Assembly: GCA_964586675.1 (NCBI GenBank)
Contig: CAZPHQ010000003.1
Location: 124,001-188,000, forward strand
Source: JADLGH01 sp964586675
GTDB taxonomy: Bacteria; Desulfobacterota_D; UBA1144; Nemesobacterales; UBA2774
Length of the DNA: 64,000 nt
Direction of reading: 5' to 3'
Under the pieces are notes generated by a model. That model was not told the DNA's origin, did no database searches, and saw only the letters and a list, made by a program, of their open reading frames with translations. This document shows positions 43,862 to 52,693 of the stretch, piece by piece. A program made the position numbers and the translations under genes. The first letter of the stretch is position 1. Each line of letters opens with the position of its first letter.

Positions 43862-44832
43862 GAGAACCTTCGTCAGGGACCGTTAACGTTAACGGCATAA
43901 ACATCTATTACGAAGTGCATGGCTCGGGCGAGCCGCTGCTCCTTATAGAGGGCCTCGGGTATTCGAGCTGGATGTGGTATAAGCAGGTCCCCGTTCTCTC
44001 GAAGAGTCACAAGGTCATAATATTCGACAACAGGGGAGCGGGAAATACCGACAAGCCGGATTCGGAATACACGATCGAGCTCATGGCCAGAGACGCGGCC
44101 GGGCTTTTAAAAGAGATGGGAGTCGAATCGGCGCACGTGCTCGGTGTTTCCCTCGGCGGGTACGTCGCCCAGGAGCTTGCCGTAACTGAGCCGGGGATGG
44201 TCAGGAATCTCGTTCTGGTTTCGACCAACTCCGGGCCCGGGAAGCTGATCACGGGGAAGTCGCCGTTCTTCAACGGCTTCCTCAAGCTCTGGGGATTTCT
44301 ACCGACCGCATTCGACTCATCGCGCGGCCCGGTCCGCCTCGAGTACGCAAAGAACGACGAGGAGCGTATGAGATACGGTCTCTCGCTCGCGTTCTCGGAA
44401 GAGTATTTCAAGAACAATTCGGATGAAATCGACAAGATCGTGGAATGGAGGCTCGAAAACCCGCAGCCCGAATACGCCTGGAGAAGGCAGCTCTTGGCGG
44501 GCATAGGCTACGATTCGTCGCCGCGCTCTGGAGAGATTAAATCGAAGACGCTGCTCATTAACGGCGCCCAGGACAGGATTATTTCGCCCGAGAGCGCGCT
44601 TAAGTTATCCAAGCGGATACCTGACTCGACACTTGTCGTGCTGGAGGGGGCGGGACACCTTCTCTTCATCGAACGGGCCGAGGAATTCAACGCGCATGTC
44701 CTTGGCTTCCTCAGAGATTCCGAAAAGACCGAAGAGCCTTCGGCCGACGGGATGCAAAAAGCCTTCTGGAAAAAGGTCAAAGCCCTTATGCCTTCGAAGG
44801 GCAAAAGAAAGAGCCCGAACGCGGGAAGCTGA
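43858..44832 (+). CDS. Alpha/beta hydrolase, 3-oxoadipate enol-lactonase-like
   Basis: 324 residues of the alpha/beta hydrolase fold. GVSLGGYVAQELA holds the nucleophile Ser (about residue 98), the oxyanion region is LIEGLGYSSWMW, the acid Asp is in NGAQDRIIS (about 239), and His is in EGAGHLLFIE (about 266). Coupled to the CMD gene. The pair PcaD (lactonase)-PcaC (CMD) is fused in some bacteria, so this could act on a related lactone, but no other pca genes are nearby and the substrate is open. The Lys-rich C-terminal tail (about 300-324) is unusual. Confidence 0.85.
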   Translation: MREPSSGTVNVNGINIYYEVHGSGEPLLLIEGLGYSSWMWYKQVPVLSKSHKVIIFDNRGAGNTDKPDSEYTIELMARDAAGLLKEMGVESAHVLGVSLGGYVAQELAVTEPGMVRNLVLVSTNSGPGKLITGKSPFFNGFLKLWGFLPTAFDSSRGPVRLEYAKNDEERMRYGLSLAFSEEYFKNNSDEIDKIVEWRLENPQPEYAWRRQLLAGIGYDSSPRSGEIKSKTLLINGAQDRIISPESALKLSKRIPDSTLVVLEGAGHLLFIERAEEFNAHVLGFLRDSEKTEEPSADGMQKAFWKKVKALMPSKGKRKSPNAGS

Positions 44833-44855
44833 CCGAGACCGGCTTTTCACTCCGT

Positions 44856-46076
44856 CTACTTAACCCCGAGAACAGAATTCTTAGCCGCTTTGAATGCATC
44901 GAGCGCCGCGTCTATCTGGTGTTCCGTGTGGGTCGCCATGATGGTCACCCTTATCCTGCACATCCCGGGCGGCACCGACGGCGGCCTGACCGCCGGCGTG
45001 TAAACCCCCCGCTCCCTCAGAACTGACGCGAACCTGAGCGCCGGGGCAGCCTCGCCCACGAGAACGGGAATTATCGCCGAATCGGACGGCATGACCTTGA
45101 GCCCCATTCCCTCTATTCCGGATTTGAAGCGGCGTATGAGTGTCCAGAGACGTTCCCTCCTTTCGGGCTCGTTCTCGATGATGTCGATCGCAGCGAGGGA
45201 AGCGGCGAGGGATGGCGCAGGCAGGGACGTGTCGAATATATAGCTCCTCACGCGGTTCCTTATAAAGTCGACGAGCCTCCGGCTCCCGGCTACATAGCCG
45301 CCGAGCGATCCCACTGCTTTTGAGAGCGTGCCCATGACGACAGGCACGCGCGCCTCGACGCCGAAGTGCTCGGTGGCGCCGCTGCCTCTCCTGCCGAGAA
45401 CACCTGTTGCGTGCGCCTCGTCAACCATGAGCATGGCCCCGTATTTTTCGGAGAGCCCTGTAATTTCAGGGAGCGGTGCTATGTCACCGTCCATGCTGAA
45501 TACTGTGTCGGTTACTACGAGCTTTCTGCACTTTCTGTCGCTGTCCTCGCGAAGGAGCGATTCGAGGTGGTCAGCGTCGAGGTGTTGATAGATTTTAATA
45601 TCGGCCTTCGAGAGCCTGCACCCGTCTATTATCGAGGCGTGGTTGAGCTCGTCGCTGTAGACGACGTCGCCCTCGCCGACGAGCGATGATACGGTGCCGA
45701 CGTTGGCCAGGTATCCCGAGCTGAACAGTATGGCGGCTTCGGTTTTTTTAAAACGGGCGATGCGGTCTTCGAGCTCATGGTGAAGATCGGTGCTCCCGCT
45801 TACGAGACGAGAGCCACCGGAGCCAGTGCCATATTTTTCGAGCGCCTCACTCGCGGCCTTTTTCACCACCGGGTCCACCGAAAGCCCTAGGTATCCGTTC
45901 GAGCCGAGGAGAATGTAGCTCTTGCCATCTATAGTTATCTCGGGGGCCTGCCCTGTTTCGAGCTCTGTCAGGACGCGGAAGAGGTCTTTCTCCCTTATAC
46001 GCGTCAAATCGTCTTCAATCCAGTCGAGTGGGTGTTTCATAGCGTAAGACTCAGGGACGCCCGGGATCGGGCTCAC
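44856..46076 (-). CDS. bioF: 8-amino-7-oxononanoate synthase
   Basis: Condenses pimeloyl thioester with alanine in biotin synthesis; PLP enzyme. Features: ILLGSNGYLGLS, SGGSRLVSG, VDEAHATGVLG and the PLP lysine in TLSKAVGSLGGYV (about residue 240). The coordinates use a GTG start that overlaps bioA by 26 bases; the ATG at 46038-46040 (Met13) gives 394 residues, the more usual family length, and is an equally good choice. Confidence 0.95.
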   Translation of the reverse strand: MSPIPGVPESYAMKHPLDWIEDDLTRIREKDLFRVLTELETGQAPEITIDGKSYILLGSNGYLGLSVDPVVKKAASEALEKYGTGSGGSRLVSGSTDLHHELEDRIARFKKTEAAILFSSGYLANVGTVSSLVGEGDVVYSDELNHASIIDGCRLSKADIKIYQHLDADHLESLLREDSDRKCRKLVVTDTVFSMDGDIAPLPEITGLSEKYGAMLMVDEAHATGVLGRRGSGATEHFGVEARVPVVMGTLSKAVGSLGGYVAGSRRLVDFIRNRVRSYIFDTSLPAPSLAASLAAIDIIENEPERRERLWTLIRRFKSGIEGMGLKVMPSDSAIIPVLVGEAAPALRFASVLRERGVYTPAVRPPSVPPGMCRIRVTIMATHTEHQIDAALDAFKAAKNSVLGVK

Positions 46077-47427
46077 TTTCCGTCGCGCGTCTTATGGATT
46101 CGTATGTGACGCGGACGAGTTTTTTTAGATCGTCCATAGGGATTCCGAGCGGCGGCATGAGGACGACGACGCTCCCGAGCGGGCGGAGGAGGACTTCGTT
46201 CTCCATCGCCTGCTCCGCGACCTTCCAGCCCATGGCCGCCCCGGGGGCGTAGGGCTCGCGGGATTCCTTATCGAGAACGAGCTCTATCCCCGCCATGAGG
46301 CCCTTGCTCCTGACGTTGCCGACGTGAGGGAGCCCTTCGAATTCCCTGAGCTCTTCTTCGAAGTAGGCGACCTTTTCCTTCATCGCTTCGAGCGTGTCAT
46401 TATTCCTGAACGCCTCGAGATTCCCGCGCGCCGCCGCGCAGGATATGGGGTTCCCGGCGTAGCTGTGGCCGTGGTAGAAGGTTTTGAACTCTTCGTAGTC
46501 CCCGAGGAATGCGCTATATATCTCTTCAGTGGTGATGGTTGCAGAGAGTGGGAGATAACCTCCAGTCATCCCTTTTCCGAGGACGAGTATGTCGGGCGTC
46601 ACGCCCTCGTGCTCGCAGGCGAACATCTTGCCTGTCCTGCCGAAGCCGGTTGCAACTTCATCCAGTATGAGAAGAACTTCGTATTCGCCGCAATATTCCC
46701 TGACGCGCGCTAGGTATCCCTCGGGCGCGACTATCATGCCGCCCGCCGCCTGGACGTAGGGCTCCATTATGACGGCGGCGATTTCTTCGTGGCGGCTCTC
46801 GAGGATTTTCCCGAGCTCGTCCGCGCACGCGACGGCGCAGGACGGATACTCCTTCCCGAGCGGGCACCTGTAGCAGTAATACGACGGCGCGCGGATCGTT
46901 TCGAAAAGGAGCGGCTTGAACGCGGCGTGAAAGAGGTCTATTCCGCCGACCGACACCGCGCCGAGGGTATCGCCGTGGTAGCCGTTGTCGAGGCAGACGA
47001 ATTTCGTCTTGCCGGGACGGTCCTTTCTCTGCCAGTATTGAAAAGCCATCTTGAGCCCGGCTTCGACTGCGCTCGCGCCGTCGCCGGAGTAAAAGACCTT
47101 CCTGAGCCCGGGCGGGCAGATGTCGATAAGCTCCTTTGCGAGAAGGGCGGCCGGGGCGTTCGTCACGCCGAGAAGCGTGCTGTGGCCGAGCGTTTCGACC
47201 TGCTCTTTTATAGCGTTATCTATTTCGGGGACCTTGTGGCCGTGTATGTTAACCCAGAGCGAGGAAACGCCGTCTATATATTTCCGGCCTTCGGAATCGA
47301 AGAGATACGCGCCTTCGCCGCCGACGATCACGACGGGCTCTTTCTCTTCGTACTCCTTCATCTGTGTGAAGGGGTGCCATACGAATTCCCTGTCGTAAGC
47401 CCCTATCTGTTTCGTTTTATCCGGCAT
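46051..47427 (-). CDS. bioA: Adenosylmethionine-8-amino-7-oxononanoate aminotransferase
   Basis: Converts 7-keto-8-aminopelargonic acid to 7,8-diaminopelargonic acid using S-adenosylmethionine as amino donor. 458 residues with the family opening VWHPFTQM, SGDGASAVEAGLKMA, LDEVATGFGRTG and the PLP lysine in LGKGMTGGYLPLSATI. The early Tyr-rich segment and length fit the BioA group. Second gene of bioB-bioA-bioF; bioD and pimeloyl-forming genes are not present here. Confidence 0.96.
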   Translation of the reverse strand: MPDKTKQIGAYDREFVWHPFTQMKEYEEKEPVVIVGGEGAYLFDSEGRKYIDGVSSLWVNIHGHKVPEIDNAIKEQVETLGHSTLLGVTNAPAALLAKELIDICPPGLRKVFYSGDGASAVEAGLKMAFQYWQRKDRPGKTKFVCLDNGYHGDTLGAVSVGGIDLFHAAFKPLLFETIRAPSYYCYRCPLGKEYPSCAVACADELGKILESRHEEIAAVIMEPYVQAAGGMIVAPEGYLARVREYCGEYEVLLILDEVATGFGRTGKMFACEHEGVTPDILVLGKGMTGGYLPLSATITTEEIYSAFLGDYEEFKTFYHGHSYAGNPISCAAARGNLEAFRNNDTLEAMKEKVAYFEEELREFEGLPHVGNVRSKGLMAGIELVLDKESREPYAPGAAMGWKVAEQAMENEVLLRPLGSVVVLMPPLGIPMDDLKKLVRVTYESIRRATESEPDPGRP

Positions 47428-47488
47428 AGGCTTCGCTGAAAATCAAGGCCTGTTCCGAAGGCCCGAATCAAGGCCCGCCGGCAGGCCG

Positions 47489-48475
47489 TCAGTTAACGTC
47501 TCTTCTGACCGGCATTTGGAGGTCGTCGAGCATTCTGAGATCTTCTTCTGGTGACCGCCCGGGCGTGGTGAGGTAGTTTCCGAGGATCATGGCGTTCGCC
47601 CCTGCGAAAATCCCCATCGATTGCATGTCGCGGAGCGTGACTTCCCTCCCGCCCGCCGTCATGAGTATCTTGTCCGGGAGTATGAGCCTGAAAATCGCGA
47701 TGGTCTTCACGGCCTCCATAGCGGGGACGGTCGAGAGCTTTTCGAAGGGCGTTCCCGGCCTCGGGTTTATGAAGTTGATCGGGACCCAGCTCGGACCGAG
47801 ATCCCTCAGCTCGAACGCGAGCTCGAGCCTCTGGGTCGTAGACTCGCCGAGCCCGAGTATGCCACCGCAGCAGAGATTCATGCCGGCCTCTTTCACGAGC
47901 ATCGCCGTCCGGAGCCTGTCGTCGTAGGAATGGGTCGTGCAGACGTTTGGAAAGTAGCTCCTGCAGGTTTCGAGGTTGTGGTTATAGCGCCAGACTCCGT
48001 GCTCCTTGAGCTCGCGGGCCTGTTCCTCCTTGAGGTCGCCCAGGGAGCATCCGATTTTAAGGCTTGTGTTTTCGCGGAGCATGTCGACGGCTTCGAGCAC
48101 CTTCTTGAAAATCCTCGGGGTCGGCCCCTTTGCGCTTATGACTATGCAGAAATCCATCGCGCCCATTCTCTCGGCCTGCCTCGCGGCGAGGAGTATCTTT
48201 TCCGCGGCCATGAGCGGATGCGCGTTGACTTCCGTATCGAAGTGCGCCGACTGCGAGCAGAAGGAGCAGTCTTCGGGGCAGTTGCCCGTCTGGGCGCTTA
48301 TGATCGAGCGGAGGAAAACCCCGTCGCCCTTGTATTTAAGGGTGACCTTCCTGGCGAGTGATATGAGGTCGGCCATCTCCGGGCCGGGTATCTCGTATAA
48401 CCGGAGCGCCTCTTCGAACGTTATGGGCTCTTCTTTTACAAGGAGTTTTTCGGATACGTCGCCGAGAATGGAAAT
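47489..48475 (-). CDS. bioB: Biotin synthase, probably starting at an ATT codon
   Basis: Radical-SAM enzyme that inserts sulfur into dethiobiotin. The cluster motif NCPEDCSFCSQSAH and the Asn/Cys-rich core (GCSLGD, YNHNLETCRSYFPN, CCGGILGLGE) are clear. The only ATG (48374-48376) would give 295 residues and drop the conserved N-terminal helix. In frame, upstream codons still encode VKEEPITFEEALRLYEIPGPE, a normal BioB N-terminus, until a stop at 48515-48517. In that stretch there is no ATG, GTG or TTG; ATT at 48473-48475 is 5 bases from GGGGGGAG (48481-48488) and gives 328 residues. ATT at 48467-48469 is an alternative. Confidence 0.85.
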   Translation of the reverse strand: MSILGDVSEKLLVKEEPITFEEALRLYEIPGPEMADLISLARKVTLKYKGDGVFLRSIISAQTGNCPEDCSFCSQSAHFDTEVNAHPLMAAEKILLAARQAERMGAMDFCIVISAKGPTPRIFKKVLEAVDMLRENTSLKIGCSLGDLKEEQARELKEHGVWRYNHNLETCRSYFPNVCTTHSYDDRLRTAMLVKEAGMNLCCGGILGLGESTTQRLELAFELRDLGPSWVPINFINPRPGTPFEKLSTVPAMEAVKTIAIFRLILPDKILMTAGGREVTLRDMQSMGIFAGANAMILGNYLTTPGRSPEEDLRMLDDLQMPVRRDVN

Positions 48476-48511
48476 TGTCTCTCCCCCCTTTGGAAAAATT
48501 CTGGTTTTCTT

Positions 48512-48545
48512 AGATTACAGGAACGGTTTTTGTTGTCAACAACAA
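48512..48545 (-). promoter_or_regulatory. Predicted bio operon promoter within a palindrome
   Basis: Minus-strand TTGACA (48534-48539), 16 bases, TAATCT (48512-48517). The -35 lies within the inverted repeat TTGTTGT-CA-ACAACAA (48530-48545), so the palindrome is a candidate operator. It does not match the E. coli BirA site (TTGTAAACC) or the BioR site as I know them. Confidence 0.5.
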
Positions 48546-48793
48546 GCCCCGGACGGACCGCGACACCTGCAGATACCAGAATGCGGAATGGTATAATTTT
48601 CAGCATATTGAAGATTTTTGCTTAACTATCGGATACAATTATTATAGAGAGGGGTTCTTTGTAGCTGAAAGTATTTGACGACCGCAGTCTATTCACATGC
48701 TGCTGCGGGCGTTTTCTGCCTAGTTTTGTCAATATCACTACAGCCCTCAGACTACACCGCTCAGGATCGTAACAGTCAGAAGGGGAAATCTAT

Positions 48794-49366
48794 ATGGAAC
48801 AAGTTTTGACTCTGGAAGAAGCGGCGCAGTATCTGAAAGTTGCCAAGCCGACGCTTTACAGACTGCTCGAAGACGGAAAGATACCGGCGTTCAAGGTCGG
48901 GAACCAGTGGAGGTTCACGAGAGAGCTCATAGATAAGTGGCTCTGGGACCAGCTGCCCAAGAAGAAGAACGTGCTCGTGCTAAACGACGACGAATCGGTT
49001 ACCACGGAGCTTAAAAGAATCATTAACTCGGAAGGGCACGACGTCGTAACGTCCGGCAGCGGACGCGGGGTAGCGGGGCTCCTCGAGGATGCGGCGTTCG
49101 ACCTCATTTTTTTGGATCTCATGCTTCCGGATGTTAACAGCCTCGAGGTGCTGAGGGAGATAAAGAAGCTCAAGAGCGACCTGCCCGTCGTCATCATAAC
49201 CGGATACCCGGACGGCGAGCTGATGAACCGGGCCCTCGAGCTCGGGCCGATATCGGTCCTCAAGAAACCGTTTAACAGGCAGCAGCTGACCGACCTTTTA
49301 TCCATACTTATCGCCCCGCCCCTTAGCTCTGGCAGGGGGAAGAAACAGGCCGCAGCCGCGGACTGA
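48794..49366 (+). CDS. Excisionase-type HTH plus receiver domain regulator
   Basis: 190 residues. Residues about 1-60 are a helix-turn-helix of the excisionase/HTH_17 type (LTLEEAAQYLKVAKPTLYRLLEDGKIPAFKVGNQWRF). Residues about 65-180 are a receiver: LNDDESV, phosphoacceptor Asp in IFLDLMLP, Thr in IITGYP and Lys in LKKPF. AGAAGGGGAAA precedes the ATG. The N-terminal order (HTH first, receiver second) reverses the usual arrangement. No histidine kinase is adjacent. The HTH type is common outside mobile elements, so it is not evidence of one. Confidence 0.85.
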   Translation: MEQVLTLEEAAQYLKVAKPTLYRLLEDGKIPAFKVGNQWRFTRELIDKWLWDQLPKKKNVLVLNDDESVTTELKRIINSEGHDVVTSGSGRGVAGLLEDAAFDLIFLDLMLPDVNSLEVLREIKKLKSDLPVVIITGYPDGELMNRALELGPISVLKKPFNRQQLTDLLSILIAPPLSSGRGKKQAAAAD

Positions 49367-49517
49367 ACTGCGAACGGCCGACCGTTTAATATCGTCGATC
49401 GCCGATGGGCCCGGGAACGGGCGCGCCCGGACCCGGGTCTTACGGTAACCCCCTTTATGGCTAATTCCAAAAAAATTGGATAGTATTTTCGAAAGGAACC
49501 CAGGGAGGTATGCCACA

Positions 49518-50993
49518 GTGACAGCCACGCTCAGAAAGTACGGCCTCTTTATCGACGGAAAGGAAACGGATTCTGTTTCGGGAAAGACCTACGTGAGGGA
49601 AAATCCGGCGACGGAGGAGCCTCTCGCGGAGATAGCGGAGGCCGGGCCCGAGGACGTGGACAAGGCTGTCGCCGCCGCAAGGGCCGCATTCGGCAAGTGG
49701 TCGAAAGTGCCCGTATCGGAGCGTCTCAAGACGATACGCAGGATAGCCGACGCGCTCGAAAAAGAGAGGGACAAACTGGCACTCACGAACACTCTCGAAA
49801 CCGGGAAACCCATACGCGAGAGCAGGCTTGTCGAAACGACCGGCGCGATCAGGACGCTCGAATACTATTCCGGGACGGGCGTCCTCCTGAACGGCGAGAG
49901 CATCATGGTTTCGGAAAGCCAGATGACTGTGACCGTTAAGGAGCCGCTCGGGGTGGCCGCGCAGATAATCCCATGGAACTTCCCGCTTCTCCTCTCCTTC
50001 TGGAAAATATCCGCGGCGCTCGCCGCCGGATGCACCATAGTTCTTAAGCCCGCCGAGCACACCCCCTGCGGCATACTCGAAGCCGCCAGGATATGCAGCG
50101 AGGCCGGGCTTCCAGACGGCGTGCTTAACGTCGTCCCGGGAGAGGGCTCCATAGCGGGACGTGCGCTGGTATCCCATCCCGGCGTGGCGAAAGTCGCCTT
50201 CACTGGCTCGACAGAGGTGGGGAGAGAGGTGATGAAGTCCGGGGCCGAAACCATAAAACGCGTTACGCTCGAACTCGGCGGCAAGGCGCCGTGCATAGTT
50301 TTCGAAGACGCCGAGATAGACAACATGATAGAGGCCGGGCTCAGGGGAGGTTTTTTCAACCAGGGCGAGAACTGCACGGCCATAACGAAGCTCCTCCTTC
50401 ACGAAGACATATACGACAAGTTCCTCCCGGCATTCATAGACAGGGTAAAGAAGATACGCGTAGGCGACCCGCTCGACGAAAAGACAGAGATCGGGGCAGT
50501 GATATCGCGGGAGCACTTCGAGAGGGTCGGCTCTTATTTCGAGAAGGGTGTTCAGGAAGGCGGGCAGGTCCTCCACGGCGGCGGCAGGCCGGCGCACCTT
50601 AAGAGGGGATACTTTTTCGAGCCGACAGTGATAGCCGACGTCGAGCCCGACGCGACGATCGCATGCGAGGAGATATTCGGCCCGATAGTAGCAGTCATAC
50701 CGTTCAAAACGGAAGAGGAAGCGATAAGGATAGCCAACAACACCGTTTACGGGCTTGCGGGCGGGGTATGGACGCGCGACATTAAGAGGGCACTCAGGGT
50801 AGCGAAGGCTGTTAAAGCCGGCTATGTGTGGGTAAACACATACGGCGGCATAATTCCCGAGGTGCCTTACGGCGGGTTCAAGCAGAGCGGCATAGGAAAG
50901 GAGCTCGGTCCGGACGGCCTGGACATGTACCTCGAAACCAAGGCCATAAACATCTTCACAGGCGACAAGATACCGTCGTGGTACACGGGATAA
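49518..50993 (+). CDS. NAD(P)-dependent aldehyde dehydrogenase
   Basis: Oxidises an aldehyde to the acid. I use the GTG at 49518-49520 with GGGAGG nine bases upstream; a TTG-started frame begins at 49476 without a ribosome site. 491 residues with PWNFPLL, FTGSTEVGREVM, the general base Glu in LELGGKAP, and catalytic Cys in NQGENCTA. The last segments (VPYGGFKQSGIGKELG) are typical of class-3-like and betaine-aldehyde-type ALDHs. Substrate not deducible. Confidence 0.93.
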   Translation: MTATLRKYGLFIDGKETDSVSGKTYVRENPATEEPLAEIAEAGPEDVDKAVAAARAAFGKWSKVPVSERLKTIRRIADALEKERDKLALTNTLETGKPIRESRLVETTGAIRTLEYYSGTGVLLNGESIMVSESQMTVTVKEPLGVAAQIIPWNFPLLLSFWKISAALAAGCTIVLKPAEHTPCGILEAARICSEAGLPDGVLNVVPGEGSIAGRALVSHPGVAKVAFTGSTEVGREVMKSGAETIKRVTLELGGKAPCIVFEDAEIDNMIEAGLRGGFFNQGENCTAITKLLLHEDIYDKFLPAFIDRVKKIRVGDPLDEKTEIGAVISREHFERVGSYFEKGVQEGGQVLHGGGRPAHLKRGYFFEPTVIADVEPDATIACEEIFGPIVAVIPFKTEEEAIRIANNTVYGLAGGVWTRDIKRALRVAKAVKAGYVWVNTYGGIIPEVPYGGFKQSGIGKELGPDGLDMYLETKAINIFTGDKIPSWYTG

Positions 50994-51132
50994 TCCCGGC
51001 TCTGTAAAACCCCCGATTTAGACCTCCGTCGCGCGCACTCCGCGTGCAAAGGCACTCCCTAATCTATTCATCGGAAAAAGAGAGAATCGAAAGACGCGAT
51101 GCCCGCATGTTAGTGATGCGGCGCCGTAAACA

Positions 51133-52617
51133 TCAGGGCAGGACAGTCGAACCCATGAGGTAGCGGTCGCACTCCCTTGCAGCTTCGCGCCCTTCGTTAA
51201 TAGCCCAGACAACGAGGCTCTGCCCGCGTCTGGCATCGCCGGCGGCGAATACCCCTTTGATGTTGGTGTTGTATTTTCCGTACTCGGCTTTGGCGTTTGT
51301 CCTGTCGTCGCGTTCGACGTTCAGCTGCCGAAGGAGATTCTCCTCCGGGCCCAGGAATCCGAGCGCAAGGAATACGAGATCGGCCGACCAGACCTTCTCG
51401 GTCCCGGAAACCTCCCTGAAAGAAGGCCTGCCGTTTTCGCCCATCACCCATTCTATCTGGATCGTGTGAAGCTCTTTGACGTTCCCCTCGGCGTCGCCCG
51501 CGAACCTGGTTGTCAGCACCTGGTACTTTCTCGGGTCTTCGCCGAAGACTGTCATAGCTTCTTCCTGGCCGTAGCTGAGCGTATACACCCTCGGCCACTG
51601 CGGCCAGGGATTGTCGGGAGCCCTCGTTAGCGGCGGCTGGGGAAGTATCTCGAACTGAAGAAGGCTCCTGCATCCGTGGCGCATAGCGGTTGCGACGCAG
51701 TCTGTCCCGGTGTCGCCTCCGCCGAGGACTATGACGTCTTTATCCTTTGCGGAAATATAATTGCCGTCGCTGTGGCCGCTGTCGAGAAGGCTCTTCGTGT
51801 TGGCCTTGAGGAACTCCATCGCGAAGTATATGCCCTTGAGCTCCCTTCCGGCGACGGGGAGGTCGCGCGGCTTGGTGGCGCCTGTGCAGATGACAACGGC
51901 GTCGAATTCCTTGAGAAGCTTGTCGGCTGGATAGCCTTTTCCTATTTCGGTGTTGGTGACGAACTCGACCCCGCTCTCCCTCAAGAGATTGACCCTCCGC
52001 TCGACGACGAATTTGTCGAGGTGAGGATTCGGGATGCCGTACATCAAGAGCCCGCCTATCCTGTCGTCCCTCTCGAAGACCGTTGCAAGGTGCCCTGCCT
52101 TGTTGAGCTGGGCGGCGCAGGCAAGCCCCGCCGGGCCCGAGCCTATGACGGCGACTTTCTTTCCGGTTCTCTCTTCCGGGATCTCCGGCAGGACCCATCC
52201 TTCTTCGAATCCCTTATCTATTATCGTGCACTCTATCGTTTTTATCGTGACCGGGGGCTCGCTGATTCCGAGCACGCAGGACCCTTCGCACGGTGCCGGG
52301 CAGATTCTCCCCGTAAACTCCGGGAAATTGTTGGTCTTGTGAAGACGCTCGAGCGCCTCCCGCCATAGCCCTCTGTATACTAGATCGTTCCATTCCGGTA
52401 TGAGGTTGTTAACCGGGCAGCCGGAGGTCATGCCGTTTATCATGGTCCCTGTCTGGCAGAAAGGAATCCCGCAGTCCATGCACCGCGCACCCTGGATCTT
52501 GAGCTTGGCGTCCGGAAGGTGCTTGTGAAATTCCTTCCAGTCATTTATGCGCTCTCCGGGTGAACGGTCGGGCTCGAGCTCTCTGTCGTATTCCATAAAA
52601 CCAGTAGGGTCACCCAT
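51133..52617 (-). CDS. gltD: Glutamate synthase small subunit
   Basis: NADPH-oxidising, FAD/Fe-S subunit that feeds electrons to GltB. 494 residues: N-terminal Cys clusters (CMDCGIPFCQ, RICPAPCEGSC), FAD motif IGSGPAGLACAAQ, NADPH motif LGGGDTGTDCVA and the C-terminal AAGDARRGQSLVVWAI. GGAGGAAG precedes the ATG. Follows gltB by 76 bases on the same strand; normal operon order. Confidence 0.96.
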   Translation of the reverse strand: MGDPTGFMEYDRELEPDRSPGERINDWKEFHKHLPDAKLKIQGARCMDCGIPFCQTGTMINGMTSGCPVNNLIPEWNDLVYRGLWREALERLHKTNNFPEFTGRICPAPCEGSCVLGISEPPVTIKTIECTIIDKGFEEGWVLPEIPEERTGKKVAVIGSGPAGLACAAQLNKAGHLATVFERDDRIGGLLMYGIPNPHLDKFVVERRVNLLRESGVEFVTNTEIGKGYPADKLLKEFDAVVICTGATKPRDLPVAGRELKGIYFAMEFLKANTKSLLDSGHSDGNYISAKDKDVIVLGGGDTGTDCVATAMRHGCRSLLQFEILPQPPLTRAPDNPWPQWPRVYTLSYGQEEAMTVFGEDPRKYQVLTTRFAGDAEGNVKELHTIQIEWVMGENGRPSFREVSGTEKVWSADLVFLALGFLGPEENLLRQLNVERDDRTNAKAEYGKYNTNIKGVFAAGDARRGQSLVVWAINEGREAARECDRYLMGSTVLP

Positions 52618-52693
52618 TAAACTTCCTCCAGTCTATTCTCCGGAACGGATACTGCTCCGTCCGTTTACTAAAAAATGTGTGGTTGAAGGGGAA

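Noticed and set aside
48794..48990. Excisionase, hence mobile element
   Set aside because: This HTH type is used by many ordinary regulators, is fused to a receiver here, and no integrase or repeats are present.
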